Below are positions 10,633-21,656 of a stretch of 64,000 nucleotides of DNA, piece by piece. The notes beneath the pieces were generated by a model, which was not told where the DNA came from, searched no databases, and saw only the letters and a list, made by a program, of their open reading frames with translations. Location of the stretch: positions 4,166-68,165 of the forward strand of contig DF237000.1 of assembly GCA_000708835.1 (NCBI GenBank), read 5' to 3'. This DNA comes from Klebsormidium nitens (Eukaryota > Streptophyta > Klebsormidiophyceae > Klebsormidiales > Klebsormidiaceae). The translations under genes were made by a program, and so were the position numbers. Within the stretch, counting starts at the first letter, position 1; each line of letters starts with the position of its first letter.

Positions 10633-13600
10633 CTAAGTACTTACGAGTTCCTTGAACTTCCTCCGTAAAAGCCGCACAAACAGGGAGAAATCGTTCGTTT
10701 CGTTTACCATTGTTTGCAGCTCTTCGATACCAGAAACTTGCGGACTGCAATCTAGTACTGCACAAATGCAAACACGCATCGTTAGGATCCGTTCCGAAGT
10801 AGCAATTCCTGTCCGGGCCAGGTCAAAGTATTCATCAGCAAATGGTAATTCAACGACCGACAAGCTTGATTGTTGAGAAAATGAAGTACCATCGAAGCTC
10901 GGACCGTACGAAGTTGATCGTGCAGGTTGAAACCTTCGAAGCGAAGCTTTGCCTGGACGCGCGTCGTACAAAAACCTCCGAGATGAAAACCGCTCCAATC
11001 CCGTGATCCGTCAACTCTGCATACCCTCGTAAGTCTGGATAATTACGAGTGAAAACAAGCTGTAGCAGACATCAGCTTTGATTTTGACGGTGACATCAGG
11101 ACGGCCTTAACGTGACTTGCTTACATTGCAAATCTGCGGACTCCTCAACAGGAAGACTCTAAGTCGATGAAGCTTGTAAACCAAAAAAGCAAACAACATT
11201 ACAATCCGCACCTGAAGACCTCATCTTTTGGAGACGGTAAAGTATCCAGGCTTCTAGAATAAGAAGCGACGAAGAATTCTGCCTCACCCGTGTATGTTGA
11301 GGTGACGTGCAGCTGACACGAGAACTCCCGCTTCGTATCCCTTGGGTCAATCTGTGTGAAGACAAGCCTGAGAAGATCCCCTGCAGACGAAGAAAGAAGA
11401 AGGTGAAGGCGATTGATGGCGAGAAAAGGTCACCAAATCAGTACTGTTTGATCAGGGTGTTTTGAGCGCTGGACAACTAGCGAAGTTATATCTGCTGCGC
11501 CTGACTGGATCATACAGCAATCCAACCTGCGGAGTGCCAGCAGACTTCCGTCATTGACGATGATAAACCAAAAGCAAGAACGCAGTTACTCTACGAGGAT
11601 CGAGCAATTACCAGTATGTTCGAGGTTTCGGGCCGTGTTGAGACCACAGGACTTTCGGTCGAGAGATTGTCGAGAGTGTGAGAGGAGCCCAAGAAAAGTT
11701 GCAAACGGAGAGAAATGCTTTGCTCCATTGGTTTGTTTGAATGCCGCGGTTCAAGGTCTTCACTTGGAGACGGTCGCTTCATCGACGTTCACGTTGCAGA
11801 TGCTTTCCTCGGCGCATTGTTTCCTTCCAAACAAACGGTTCGCATGGCAGCAACTCCGCTCATAGGTGCCCACTGCCGCTTGGGATAAGAGCTGGCCGCT
11901 ACTCAGCAAGGAGCGGCGTCGACGGGGACTCAACCTCGTCCAGATACTTTTTTTTCCGGGTTTGAAACAATTTCAGAGTTTTCGAGGCTTAGGTCATAAC
12001 TCAAGACCCTGAAACTCACTCGGCGTGTGCTCGAAGCGCAGTCCCAAGTGCTTCCGATACAGTTCGTCCCCTAAGAGCAGCGCCTCGGCCTTTGACTCCT
12101 TCACGGCCCCTTCGTCCTCCAGCTCTGCACCGGAGAAGCCCGTTCTCGTTTTTTTGTTTCTGAAACAGTCTACAGAATCCTAATTCACATGTCTAGCAAG
12201 AATCCTCGGGAAAGCAGGAGAGATTGAGACTGAAGAGGCATTCTTGAATTGTGGTAGGGCTAGTGGCGACCAGGTTTGCCACTAGGTGACTCCCGCTCAA
12301 CTCTTACGGTTTCCTTCATCCTTTGGCTCTGCGCCAAGGAGGAGGGACTTCGTTTGTTTCCGGGCACCTGAGTGGAAAGCTTGTATTTGATAATGTGGAC
12401 ACTTTCTGGAAATCATATGCTGCCTAACAACGTGATCCCAGTTTTGACTTCCGTCTTCGGTACTATTTCTTGGAATGATTCCATGCCTTGTCTGGTTCCT
12501 TGAAGTATTCAGAAGAGCTCACCGATGATCTCCTTGTCAATCTCCTGCTTTTCCTTGCTGACAGTGTCCTCCAAATCTGCCAGCCGGGGCGGAAGGCTCG
12601 CCTCCTCCTCCCGGATATCCGCCAACTCCTTCTGGTAGTGCTCCAGGCTCACGCGCTGCTCCTCCAACACTGCAGAACGAGAAATGAGGACTTGGACCCT
12701 GGAGACTTCAAATTTACAGGGATTGCACAGAAAGCCCCAGTGTGCTTGCAAGGCTAACAGTCCCACAGATCAGCGGCCCAAGATGCTTGCAAGGCTAACA
12801 GTCCCACAGATCAGCGGCCCAATGTTCCGAGCCACAAACTTATCGTGACTTGCACACCCAGGAGTGAAAACGATCAAACAATCAGCCAGCCTTGTCAGAG
12901 GGGCTAACATTAGTTGGGAATGTTGACAAGCTGTATGGGTAACCCAAGACTATGGAACGACATGGGGCAAACGTAAGTCTGCTGGAAACAGGGCGAAAGC
13001 AGAGCGTGTTGTCCAGAAAGTACAGCAGCTTTCTTAAGCAGCACAAACAGGCGTGCCGCAGGGCAGGACCCCTCTAGATATATTGAGGTCAGGCTTGCTG
13101 CTTTGCATTATAGTGGTCTACTCTTGCCTTTACGTTTGGACTGCCCCATTGAATCTGACTTTGAGCCCCTGGCGAGTGGCGAGGCCTGAAAGATCCACTG
13201 GCAACTGGCTTCGGTCACAAGCACTCACATTTCTGCAGCGCCGCCGCCGTCTCATTCAGCTTCTCCTCCTCTTCGCTCAAGTCCTGGACCCTTCCTGCAA
13301 AGGAGAAAGTGATATCAACCACTCCAACATGGCCGTGACCTTTCCACCTCTGCACAACCATGAAGAAGCGCAAAAACGCCTGTTGTTTTATCCCTTGCAC
13401 ATAGTGACCCAGTCGCTCAGTGAATTTTGGATGGCCAAATGCTCCTTCATCTGGATAGAAGACGCAACCGCGCTCTCAGATAAAATTCTCAGATTCATCT
13501 GAATTCAGACGTCACAGTAGCACACAGCTCCAGCAGTGACATATGCACGGTTCCTGGTGGTAAAGTTCTTCATTAGGCGGGATATGAAACTTAAAGGCGC

Positions 13601-14164
13601 AGCAAGGTCAAAATTTTGGGTTAGCAGAACTTTCTGAGCTGCAAAGTTCTCTCTGACGAATGCGGTTTGCTGCTGACGAACGATGACAAACATGGCGAGT
13701 TCAGAACATGCTCCAATCTGCGTCAGTATCTAATGACTGTAAATACTACCCAACAAACGCTGTGGACTGCTTAAGACCAATGGCAAACACGGCGAGTTCA
13801 GATTGGGGCTCCTAAACACCTGCCACTGCCACAGCATCAAGTTTTCAGAGTTGAATCTAGCGAGAGGTCAATCACAACTTCAGTAAGCTTTCCCCCTTTC
13901 ATTCTACCGACATTTGAAGGATCTTTTACCGCACGAAGCACGAGATTGAAGTCACGCTGCCCTCCGCAGATCAGCAAACCTCAACTTGTAGAATTGGAAA
14001 AGGGATGATTTGGGAGGCTTACCATCTGCCTCCCGCATGAGGTCCACATGCTCCACCTTTGCGTCCTCCAACGCATTCAACCTCGCAATGGCCCACTTAT
14101 CAAAATGCGCCTTCGCTGCTGCCAAGTCTTCTTGCAGGGCAGCGATGGAAAACGGCGCAGTCAT
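10633..14164 (-). CDS. SPC25: Kinetochore protein SPC25, 6 exons, 225 aa
   Basis: Subunit of the NDC80 complex. With SPC24 it forms the inner globular end that docks the complex on the MIS12 complex or CENP-T at kinetochores. Minus-strand exons: 14164-14023, 13294-13229, 12669-12523, 12124-12020, 11380-11288, 10757-10633; phases agree throughout. The N-terminal two thirds are coiled coil (for example EEEEKLNETAAALQK and LADIREEEASLPPRLADLE). The C-terminal RWD-type globular part carries the family signatures: YRKHLGLRFEH, then LLRLVFTQIDPRD, and finally NETNDFSLFVRLLRRKF. The length of 225 aa matches the usual size of about 220-230. The start is the ATG of MTAPFSIAALQ, which needs no extra upstream exon. 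It is transcribed away from the neighbouring TITAN9/Csm1-like gene. Recognition rests on motif memory; no search was run. Confidence 0.9.
12743..12823. repeat. 41-bp perfect tandem duplication in an SPC25 intron
   Basis: The block beginning 'tgcttgcaaggctaacag' at 12743 is repeated directly at 12784 and is identical over about 38 bases. It looks recent. It lies upstream, in the sense of transcription, of exon 3. Confidence 0.9.
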
Positions 14165-15286
14165 CCCTGATGTATCCTTTGATTGGTTAACTACTCGTTG
14201 CAGGTCAAAAGGCTATGCAGGTACCACTTCTGACGGTCTCAACATAGAAAGAGCTCTGGAGATAATTCAACAACTGGTCAAAAACCATAGAAAGTCCCCC
14301 CAACAGGTGCGTATGAGTCACTATTGCGGAACCTCAACCCCACTTACTCCCTGGATATGTTTCCCAGCACTAACTTTTGAAAGGCGTGCCTCTTGTGATT
14401 TGCACCGGAATGACGACTAGCAAAAGGTGTCGCAAAAGAGGACTGAATGTGACTCTCCACAAGAGTCCGCGTCTAGCTACTTGATCCAATTAAGGCATCT
14501 GTATTCACGTAGGATACGCGACGTCCACATCTGGAAAATAAATTGCTAGTCTGCCCTTGAAGGATCCTTCTAACTGTTTCCAATCAAGCCCGCAGACAAG
14601 AACCTGCCCAGATTACCACTCTCGATGAAGTTGCAGGGATGCCTCAATGCTTCAATTTCGAAAGCAGGGATGCCTCAACGCTTCAATTTCGAAAGCAGGG
14701 ATGCGCCTTCTGTGTTGGAACTTTTAGACTGCACGAGTTCGAATTTTGCTCAAGCCTCAAGGCATTGAGAATTGGTGGTAAAGCAGATAAAAACGCAACC
14801 GTCGATCGTTTCTGAATCGTGGCGAAGGACGGCTCAGATCGGTCCGCGGAAGTTGCCGCCAAGCCAGGGGAGTGTGAAATTCAAGTTCAAACGTTCAACT
14901 TGGTTCAACTTCGACATTCTAATTTCTAGGAAAGGTGGTAGAGTCTAGACATGCAATTGGGCGCTTTGCGTCGCCCTCACTACAGTAGGTAATTGGCAGC
15001 AAGCAGGAAGCAAGCAAGCCCTTGATTTCTTTGCTGGGCCTTGGGGTCCTTGTTGAGGAGGATCGAGAAATTTCCGTGCCTTGCAAGAATAAGTGGACTA
15101 GGGCCAAGAGAAACGTTCAACGATCGGCCCTGCGGATTGTAGGTCCTGGCGGGTGAATTGGTTCTTGACGATTCTCTGGCAGCCAAGGATTGGCGATCCC
15201 TCATTTGACATGTTGCTTTGAGAATCAGAGTAGGTAAAAGGTGGATGGAATCACCCAGCCGGCCTGTCAGAGGCAGCTGCAAAAAC
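14165..15286. promoter_or_regulatory. Shared upstream region of SPC25 and the TITAN9/Csm1-like gene
   Basis: The start codons of the two divergent genes are 1122 bases apart and no other gene lies between them, so this stretch should hold both promoters and 5' leaders. It contains a 31-bp tandem repeat with 'tttcgaaa' palindromes (separate entry). A bidirectional promoter is inference from the arrangement. Confidence 0.5.
14633..14705. repeat. 31-bp tandem repeat, 2.3 copies
   Basis: Units begin 'gcagggatgcctcaatgctt' and end in 'tttcgaaa', at 14633-14663 and 14664-14694, followed by a partial third copy. The two full copies differ at one position. It sits inside the divergent promoter region. 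Confidence 0.92.
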
Positions 15287-18200
15287 ATGAGTGACAGGGC
15301 ATTGAGGCAGCGCAAGGCCCCTGTCAATTACGTGGGGAGCCCCTTCCAGGTAAGATAATTGTCGACGTGTCCCGCATCATTGAATTTTCATCAATCTTCT
15401 CTTTCAAGGCTCATTCTTGAAGCTCTGATAAGTGATTGCTTCGCTTCAGCTTGGGTGTTCGCGATTGGATGTATAGCTTGAAGACACAGAGTGCCTTAAA
15501 AGTCGACACTTCCACCTTTTTCTCTGCCCCTGTTTTGACATATACAAGAAAACACGTCAGGTTAATGTACCATTGAAAGGCTTTTGCAGTGGCTTGCTTT
15601 GGCAGAGATTAGTCTGCATTGCCATCAGGTAATAGGAGAGATCCAGCTTTCTCTGCCTTCTCAAGCCGGACAGGAGCAATCTGGTCACCGGCACATGAAC
15701 AGTGCAGAATGTCAAAATAGGTGATTGTCCAAGTCAGACTCAGAAGCAGGTGCATCAGCATGTGGATATCCATCTTCTCACGATTGCAAGCTATCAATGT
15801 GCAGACACCTGAGAAGGAGCGAGAGCAGAAGTGGCCGACTGGGCGTCACAAGCGCAAGCTGGTGAGCAGCGATCAGGCAGCGGGGGACAAAGAGAACAAC
15901 CTCTTCAATGACCCCCCTTCGGTTGCTGTGGAAGAGCCTCGGCCCGAGGTGCAGCAAGACAAGAAGAGGGGAAAGGCCGCTAAGAAGCAGCTTGCCGATT
16001 CTGCCGGTGCACCAAATACCGCAGATCAGCAACCGCAAGCTGGCAGCCAAGAAGAGAAGGGCAAGGACCAAAAGGCAAAGAGGGGGAAGAAAGTGGCCAA
16101 TGTGGCACCCCTTGTTGATGCCACCCCATCTGATGGAGCAGCCAGTGAAGGCCATGGTCCAGGGGAAAATGAGTTGCAAGAGCAGAACGGAGTCACCGAG
16201 AAGGCAGTTGGTAAGCGAGGGGCCGCTAAGGGTGCGGCCAAGAATGTCAAGGGGACTGCTCTGGACAAGAAGAAAGTCAGCCAGCAAGTCGCTGCGGCTA
16301 CTGCGGCCGTTTTCAAGGCTCAGGGAAAGAAGGCTTCCTCTGGCAGCACTCGAGCAGCCAAGAAAGGGAGCTCCAAGGGCGGTAGAGGGGAGCCGGCGGC
16401 AGGCCCCGATGTCAGCCAAGGAGGGGAGACGTTGGCAGGCGCCAATGTCAGCCAAGAGGGGGTGATATCAGCGGGTGCAGCATCTGGCGAAGTGAGAAAG
16501 GGGGCAACAACAAGGGGAGCCCTTCAGGCGCAGAAACCAGTGGCCAACAGTAAGGCAGTTGCAAAGGAGAAGAAACCAGTGTCGGGGGGAAAAGGAGAGG
16601 GTTCAGGGGGAAGCCAGCCAGGAAAGGCTACCAGGGAAAGCAGAAAGAGGAAAGCGCAGGAGAGGGCCGTTGTGGAGATCGACGGGGGGGATGAGGCGGA
16701 TGCACTGCCTCCCGTGAAGAAGGCGGCAGGGCCAAGTACTGCACTGGTGCCGTTCATTAATGCCTCAAAGGTTGCGGCTGAGAGGCAGCGACAATCGCAG
16801 GGGAAGGGCTTGGCAGTCTCTAAAGATGCAGGGGCTTTCCTCAAGGTAGCAGTTCCTTCGTTGATTGCCTCGGATTAGGATGTGCTTTTGGAACTATATT
16901 GGTTCTGATGCGCAGCCCCAGGGCTCTCGTTTCTGTGGTTCTTATCAGGATTCCGAACGACCTTGATGTGCGTGTGACTCCTCAGTCAACGAGCATCGTC
17001 AGTGACATTTGAAGGCCCTTTGGTTGATCGGCAAGTCCATTCAAGAAATCTGCTGGAAACCAGACTTTTCTCAACAAGAGTCCATACGGTTGCAAGTTGT
17101 CTGAAGTGAGGTGTGCTCCTTTGTCTGCTGCAGTTGCAGGAGGCATACAGCAAGCTTCAGACCAAATACCAGGCCCTCAAGGTAACGTCCAGTTGTGATC
17201 CACCTTGCTCGACACCTATGGTCATAGATTACCTTTGCTTCTGTAGCCCTAAAAGGGTTTGCAAACCTTTAACTCTGCTTCCTCTGCTTACTCAGTTGTT
17301 TTAGAAAGGTTCTAAATCATCTTCGCAAGTTGCTGTAAGGCCGATAGAGACTGTTGATATCACACCAAGGCGCCAGATACCAGTGGAAAGGAGCCTGATG
17401 CAAGGAGTTACTTGGCGTGGGGCTAGACACTCCTCTTTCTAACTCGGCTCCATGTCTTCACCTCCTGATGTCTGGTCTCTTTTATGATCACACAGCAATT
17501 GCGGCTGGACGAGACAGAGAGTCTCTTTGACGCACAGAAGAAGGTGGTGAAGGATCATAGTGAAGGTGCGTCAAACTCTGCTCGTTTGGACCTTCCTCAG
17601 GGAGTTGCTCGCAAGCATGTCTGCTATGGATTCATGCAAAGACCAGTTCTTGAACTGATATTCAATCTGTCAGCATTCTTTCTAGTGACAAATGGTCCCA
17701 CCGACGTGCTTGTCCCCGACATTGACTGCTGAGTTGTGTTTTGGCAGTTGTGTTTTGGGGCAGCGCTTTGAATTTCAAAGAAGAACACCGGTCTTCAAGA
17801 AGAGGACCAATTCATTTGAGTTCCCGCCTGGCATTTACTTCAAGTTAAAGAAAATGCACTGATCTTCAAGCAGAGGACCAAGTCAGACTCGTACCCATCC
17901 AAGTGGTGAGCAGTGCAGTCTCATTTTCTCTAGCCTTCCATCCTTTGACTCGCCAACTTCAATGAATTTGCAGCCGCCAAAAAGCTCGTGAGCCACTGGA
18001 AAGAACAGGTGGCTCGCATACAGGAGGAAGAAGCGACCATTGTGGAGACAGCGAAGCGGTAAGGGCTTTTCCTGAAGGACTGCCGCGTATTGGTCTCGTT
18101 AACCAAGATACCTTGAGGTGTGCAGGACTCCCCTTGAAAAGGCATTGCATTAATCATAGGGGTGTGGAAGGAGCCGAGCTTCTTCCGATGAACACCCAAT

Positions 18201-21200
18201 CTACCGTAGTTCGCATGCTCCGCTAAATAAGTCGCCCCTATGCTTGGATAAGACACCTTTCCCACTTTCATCTCTTATCTCAAGCTTAATCGCAGGTCAT
18301 CAATTTCTGCAGGGCCAGGGATTTGAGGCAGGAAAACGACCTCCTGAAGATCAAGTTCATTGAGCAAGAGGAGAAACGTGAGTTGCGTCTCTGGTCTGCT
18401 CCTCTTGTGTTTCGTCTGGCGGCTGAGAGATTCAAATTGAAGGCTGAGCTGGGCTCAAACGAGTGCTCGATCTTGAAATGCATTTTAAAGATCTGCCAAG
18501 AGGGTTAGGAATGGTTGAGCTTCACAAGCCACAGACATGAGACCGTCACCAAATCTTTTACCAACCACTTTGCGCAGCCAACGAGCTGTTATTTGCGAAG
18601 ACGATGTCTCTTCGTATCCTCACTTTTTAAAATCCTCGGTTGCAAATCACCGCCCTATTCTTAGGTCTCCTCATTGAACACTGGTCCCCAGAGAAGGTCT
18701 CCCATCAACCGAAGCTTCCACGAACCATCTAACTTAGAGCATCTAACTAGTTGTTCTTTGCGGACTTGAATTTATCCAGATCTTCACACTTCCAGATCCT
18801 CAGTCGGATTCTTTCGCCCTTTTCTCGGATCTGCTGATCGAAGCCAGGTCCCCATGGAAGGTCCGGTTTCAACCGAAGCTTCCAATAACCACGTAGAGAC
18901 TCTAAAGACCTGTTCGTCGCAAGTTCGGTATTCCTCAAGAGTCCTCACCGCTCCTCGTTGAATCTTCCGCCCTTGTCCCAGATCTGCTGATTCAAGCCAC
19001 GTTCCCATGGAAGGTCCAGCTCCGATTGAAGTTTACATTAATCACTTAGAAACTCACGAGCTCGGCAAAAAAAAAAAACTGTATTCCGAGATGCATTGTC
19101 TCGTCCTCTCTCAGATCTGCTGATCGAGGCCCGTCTCCAAGAGCTCCAATCAGAGCTGCAGGATGCCACGCAGCACGCTCTTGAGTACGCGCGACCAGGC
19201 CCAGAGAACCGTGCAGCGGAGATTCAAACGCCGGCAGAGGACGTCGGAGCGAAGGGGGCTGCTGCGACAGACGTCCAGGTACGTTGCACCAGAAAAGATA
19301 CGGACTGCCAATGATTCTGAGACTCGCAATGGTTGACTTTTTTTGTGATCGTAAAGTTCTGTTTTGCTCGACTTGGTCTGGCACTAAGCTGGACATCGAA
19401 TCTGAGATGTTAGATTCACAAGCGAAACTCAAGAGCAAGGATTACGAAGGGCTCAAAGGGAGGGGAGTAATAAGAACTGTGAGGGTTTACTCTATGGCGC
19501 CCTTTCAGAACGGCTCGGTCCTACATCTGTGCTGCGCTTAGTGACGGGTTGCCAGCTTGACTCGATGCCGAAAGCAACCACGCTTTCTCCGAGCCATGCT
19601 CAACGCGTTGACTCCGGACCCTGCCGTGCTACAGTCTGATCGGCATCGATCCCTCAAACTACTGGCGCTACTCGTTCGTTTACGTATTAGTATCCTGTCG
19701 GCAAGTCCGGTCAACAATCAACAGACAGTCGCTCAGGGCGCCTTTGATTCCCTTGTGTTCTCGTCGTCTGGGAAGGCCCCTAACCGTAGCACATGCCGTT
19801 TCTGAATCGACACTTGATTCTCATGTCCTCTTTCTTCCACACACTGTGTCACCTTGTCGCGTCGTGTTTGGCACGTGTGTTTGATGCACTGCTTTCAGAA
19901 GCAACTTGATTAACAAGTCTTTCATTATTGCTGATAGTCGAAACACTGGCAATCTCAGCAACCAACTGCACCAGACAGACCCGAAAACCTCAACGACTCC
20001 TTTTGCAGGTCCAAGCCCCGACAGAGCCAGCCAAGCCGGACCATCTTCCTGTGGCATCATCAGCGGCCACTCGCGAGCTGCCACGTGGCTTCGTTGAGGT
20101 CCGCAAAGAGGACCTCTTCCCGGGCCAGAGCGCCGCCGCTCAAAGCTCTGAGCTCCCGGCACTTGATCGGGAGCAGTTGAAGCGCGAGGGTTTCGAGGAG
20201 GGTTTGAAGCAGGGGTTAAAGAAGGGTTTGGAGGAGGGACAGAAGCAGGGTTTCGCGGAGGGGTTGAAGGAGGGGTTGAAGAAAGGTCTGGAGGAGGGTC
20301 AGAAGCAGGGTTTCGAGGATGGGGTGAAGGAGGGTGTGAGGACGGGCTTGGAGGAGGGCTTGAAGCAGGGTGACGGGAAGGGTTTCGAGCAAGGTTTGGA
20401 GGAGGGACAGAAGCAAGCCATGCAGAAGAGCTTCGAGGAGGGGTGGGCGAAGGGCATGAAGGAGGGTTTGGAGAAAGGTTTGGAGGAGGGTTTGGAGAAG
20501 GGTTTGACGGAGGGTTTGGCGAAGGGCCCGAAGCAGGGTTTGGACAAGGAGTCGGAGAACGGTCTGGAGGACGATTTGGAGGTTGCAAACAAGGATCTGA
20601 AGGAGGGCGAGGGTGAGGGTTTCGAAGACGGTTTCGAGAAGGGTTTGGAGGAAGGCTTAGAGAAGGGGTTGGAGGAAGGGTTAGAGGAGGGTTTGGAGGA
20701 CGCTGACCCGACGGCGGGCCTTGGTGGGGATCCCGACGCGGACAGCGCCTGGCGCGAGCTGCTGCAGATCCTAACTGGGTGCTGCGCAGACGAGTGCGGG
20801 GAGAACAGGATCCGCTTCACGCACGAGCGATCAGGTGACTCCTCGGTCTCCTGTATTGCTTCAAAGGCCTTGTAATGAATCGGTCTCGGGAAGACTTTCG
20901 TCCTCAGAAAAAGGCGAGTCAGGAGTGCGGGGTTCGATTCACCTTCGCAAGAAGAGAATAAAATCGTACGGCCTCATCGACATCAATCTTTGACCATCCA
21001 TGATGCTTTCGCTTCTCTTTCAAGTTACAGGCGACCCGTGAAAAAGCGCTCACGGGCATGAGTAGGTCGATCACAATCGCCTTCATGGACTTGCCTCGTC
21101 ATAATTTCAAACTCCGAGACGCAACAGAAAATTCCCCAACATCGCCTCTGAACCCCTTTTAAATCCCCGTCGGTTCCGGTCGCTTTTTGTCCTTCTCTTC

Positions 21201-21656
21201 GCCACACAGACGTCGTCCTAGCTTGCGTCGCTGGATTTTTCGCTCCCGTTGACTTGACGTGCACCTGAATATAGGAATGGCAGGCCAGCTTTTCGTTCCC
21301 AGTCGCGTGTTCTCAAAGTCGCTCGCTTCAGACTTCCTGCTGCGTTGAACTCATTCAGCATGTCAAATTGTTTCTCATGCTTCACAGGTCTCGTGTTCTA
21401 CCTCACCGGCACGCCCCAGGACGATGACGTCACGGGTGACGTCGGCAGGGAGGTGGACACGCTGTCGCGCGCCTCGAGCTTCTTCGACGCGGACGCGGCG
21501 GGCAATGTGAGCTTCCTGTACGAACCGGAGGAGTTCGGCCTGCTGGACGATGACGTCAGGGAGGACAGCGAGCTGAGGCGTTCGAAGACGCTGACAATGC
21601 GGCAGGTGCCGCGGCTCGTGCACGACATTCTGGGGCAGACGGTACCCCTCTCATAG
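15287..21656 (+). CDS. Coiled-coil protein with Csm1/TITAN9-like C-terminal domain, 9 exons, 876 aa
   Basis: Exons: 15287-15349, 15805-16845, 17134-17181, 17496-17565, 17974-18058, 18313-18377, 19115-19278, 20009-20834, 21388-21656; all phases agree. Order: a short N-terminal exon (MSDRALRQRKAPVNYVG); a long Lys/Ala/Gly-rich disordered region (about 22-368); a coiled coil built from small exons (about 369-500, e.g. LLIEARLQELQSELQ); about 40 tetrapeptide repeats of the EEGL/KQGL type (about 572-742); and a C-terminal globular part (about 752-876) with LLQILTG, IRFTHERSGLVFYLTG, VSFLYEPEEFGLLDDD and a final helical segment. That last pattern fits the RWD-type domain of monopolin Csm1/Pcs1, whose plant relative is TITAN9. 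These proteins are coiled-coil dimers acting in chromosome segregation. The gene lies beside SPC25, which is consistent but not proof. The disordered and repeat regions make it longer than fungal Csm1. Alternative: another coiled-coil chromosomal protein. Confidence 0.6.
18660..19140 (+). repeat. Echoes of exon 7 start in the TITAN9/Csm1-like gene
   Basis: The exon 7 start (19115, 'atctgctgatcgaggcccg') is preceded by decayed copies near 18665, 18833 and 18980. The latter two read 'gatctgctgatcgaagcca' and 'gatctgctgattcaagcca'. All share the following segment around 'ccatggaaggtcc' and 'aaccgaagcttcc'. Spacing is about 135-165 bp. Confidence 0.85.
20188..20702 (+). repeat. 12-bp coding repeat (tetrapeptide x-x-Gly-Leu array)
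   Basis: Inside exon 8, about 40 degenerate 12-base units resembling 'gagggtttggag' encode a period-4 protein repeat (EEGL, KQGL, EKGL, EEGQ, KQGF). The opposite strand is also open and would encode a Pro/Ser/Asn repeat, which I treat as a shadow. The period keeps Gly on one face of a helix. Confidence 0.93.

Noticed and set aside
19821-20588. Minus-strand Pro/Ser/Asn-rich frame of 255 codons
   Set aside because: It is the reverse reading of the 12-bp coding repeat in exon 8 of the TITAN9/Csm1-like gene, so it is a compositional shadow.
20920-20960. tRNA-like B-box sequence (GGGGTTCGATTCACC)
   Set aside because: No A box or cloverleaf partner at the proper distance.
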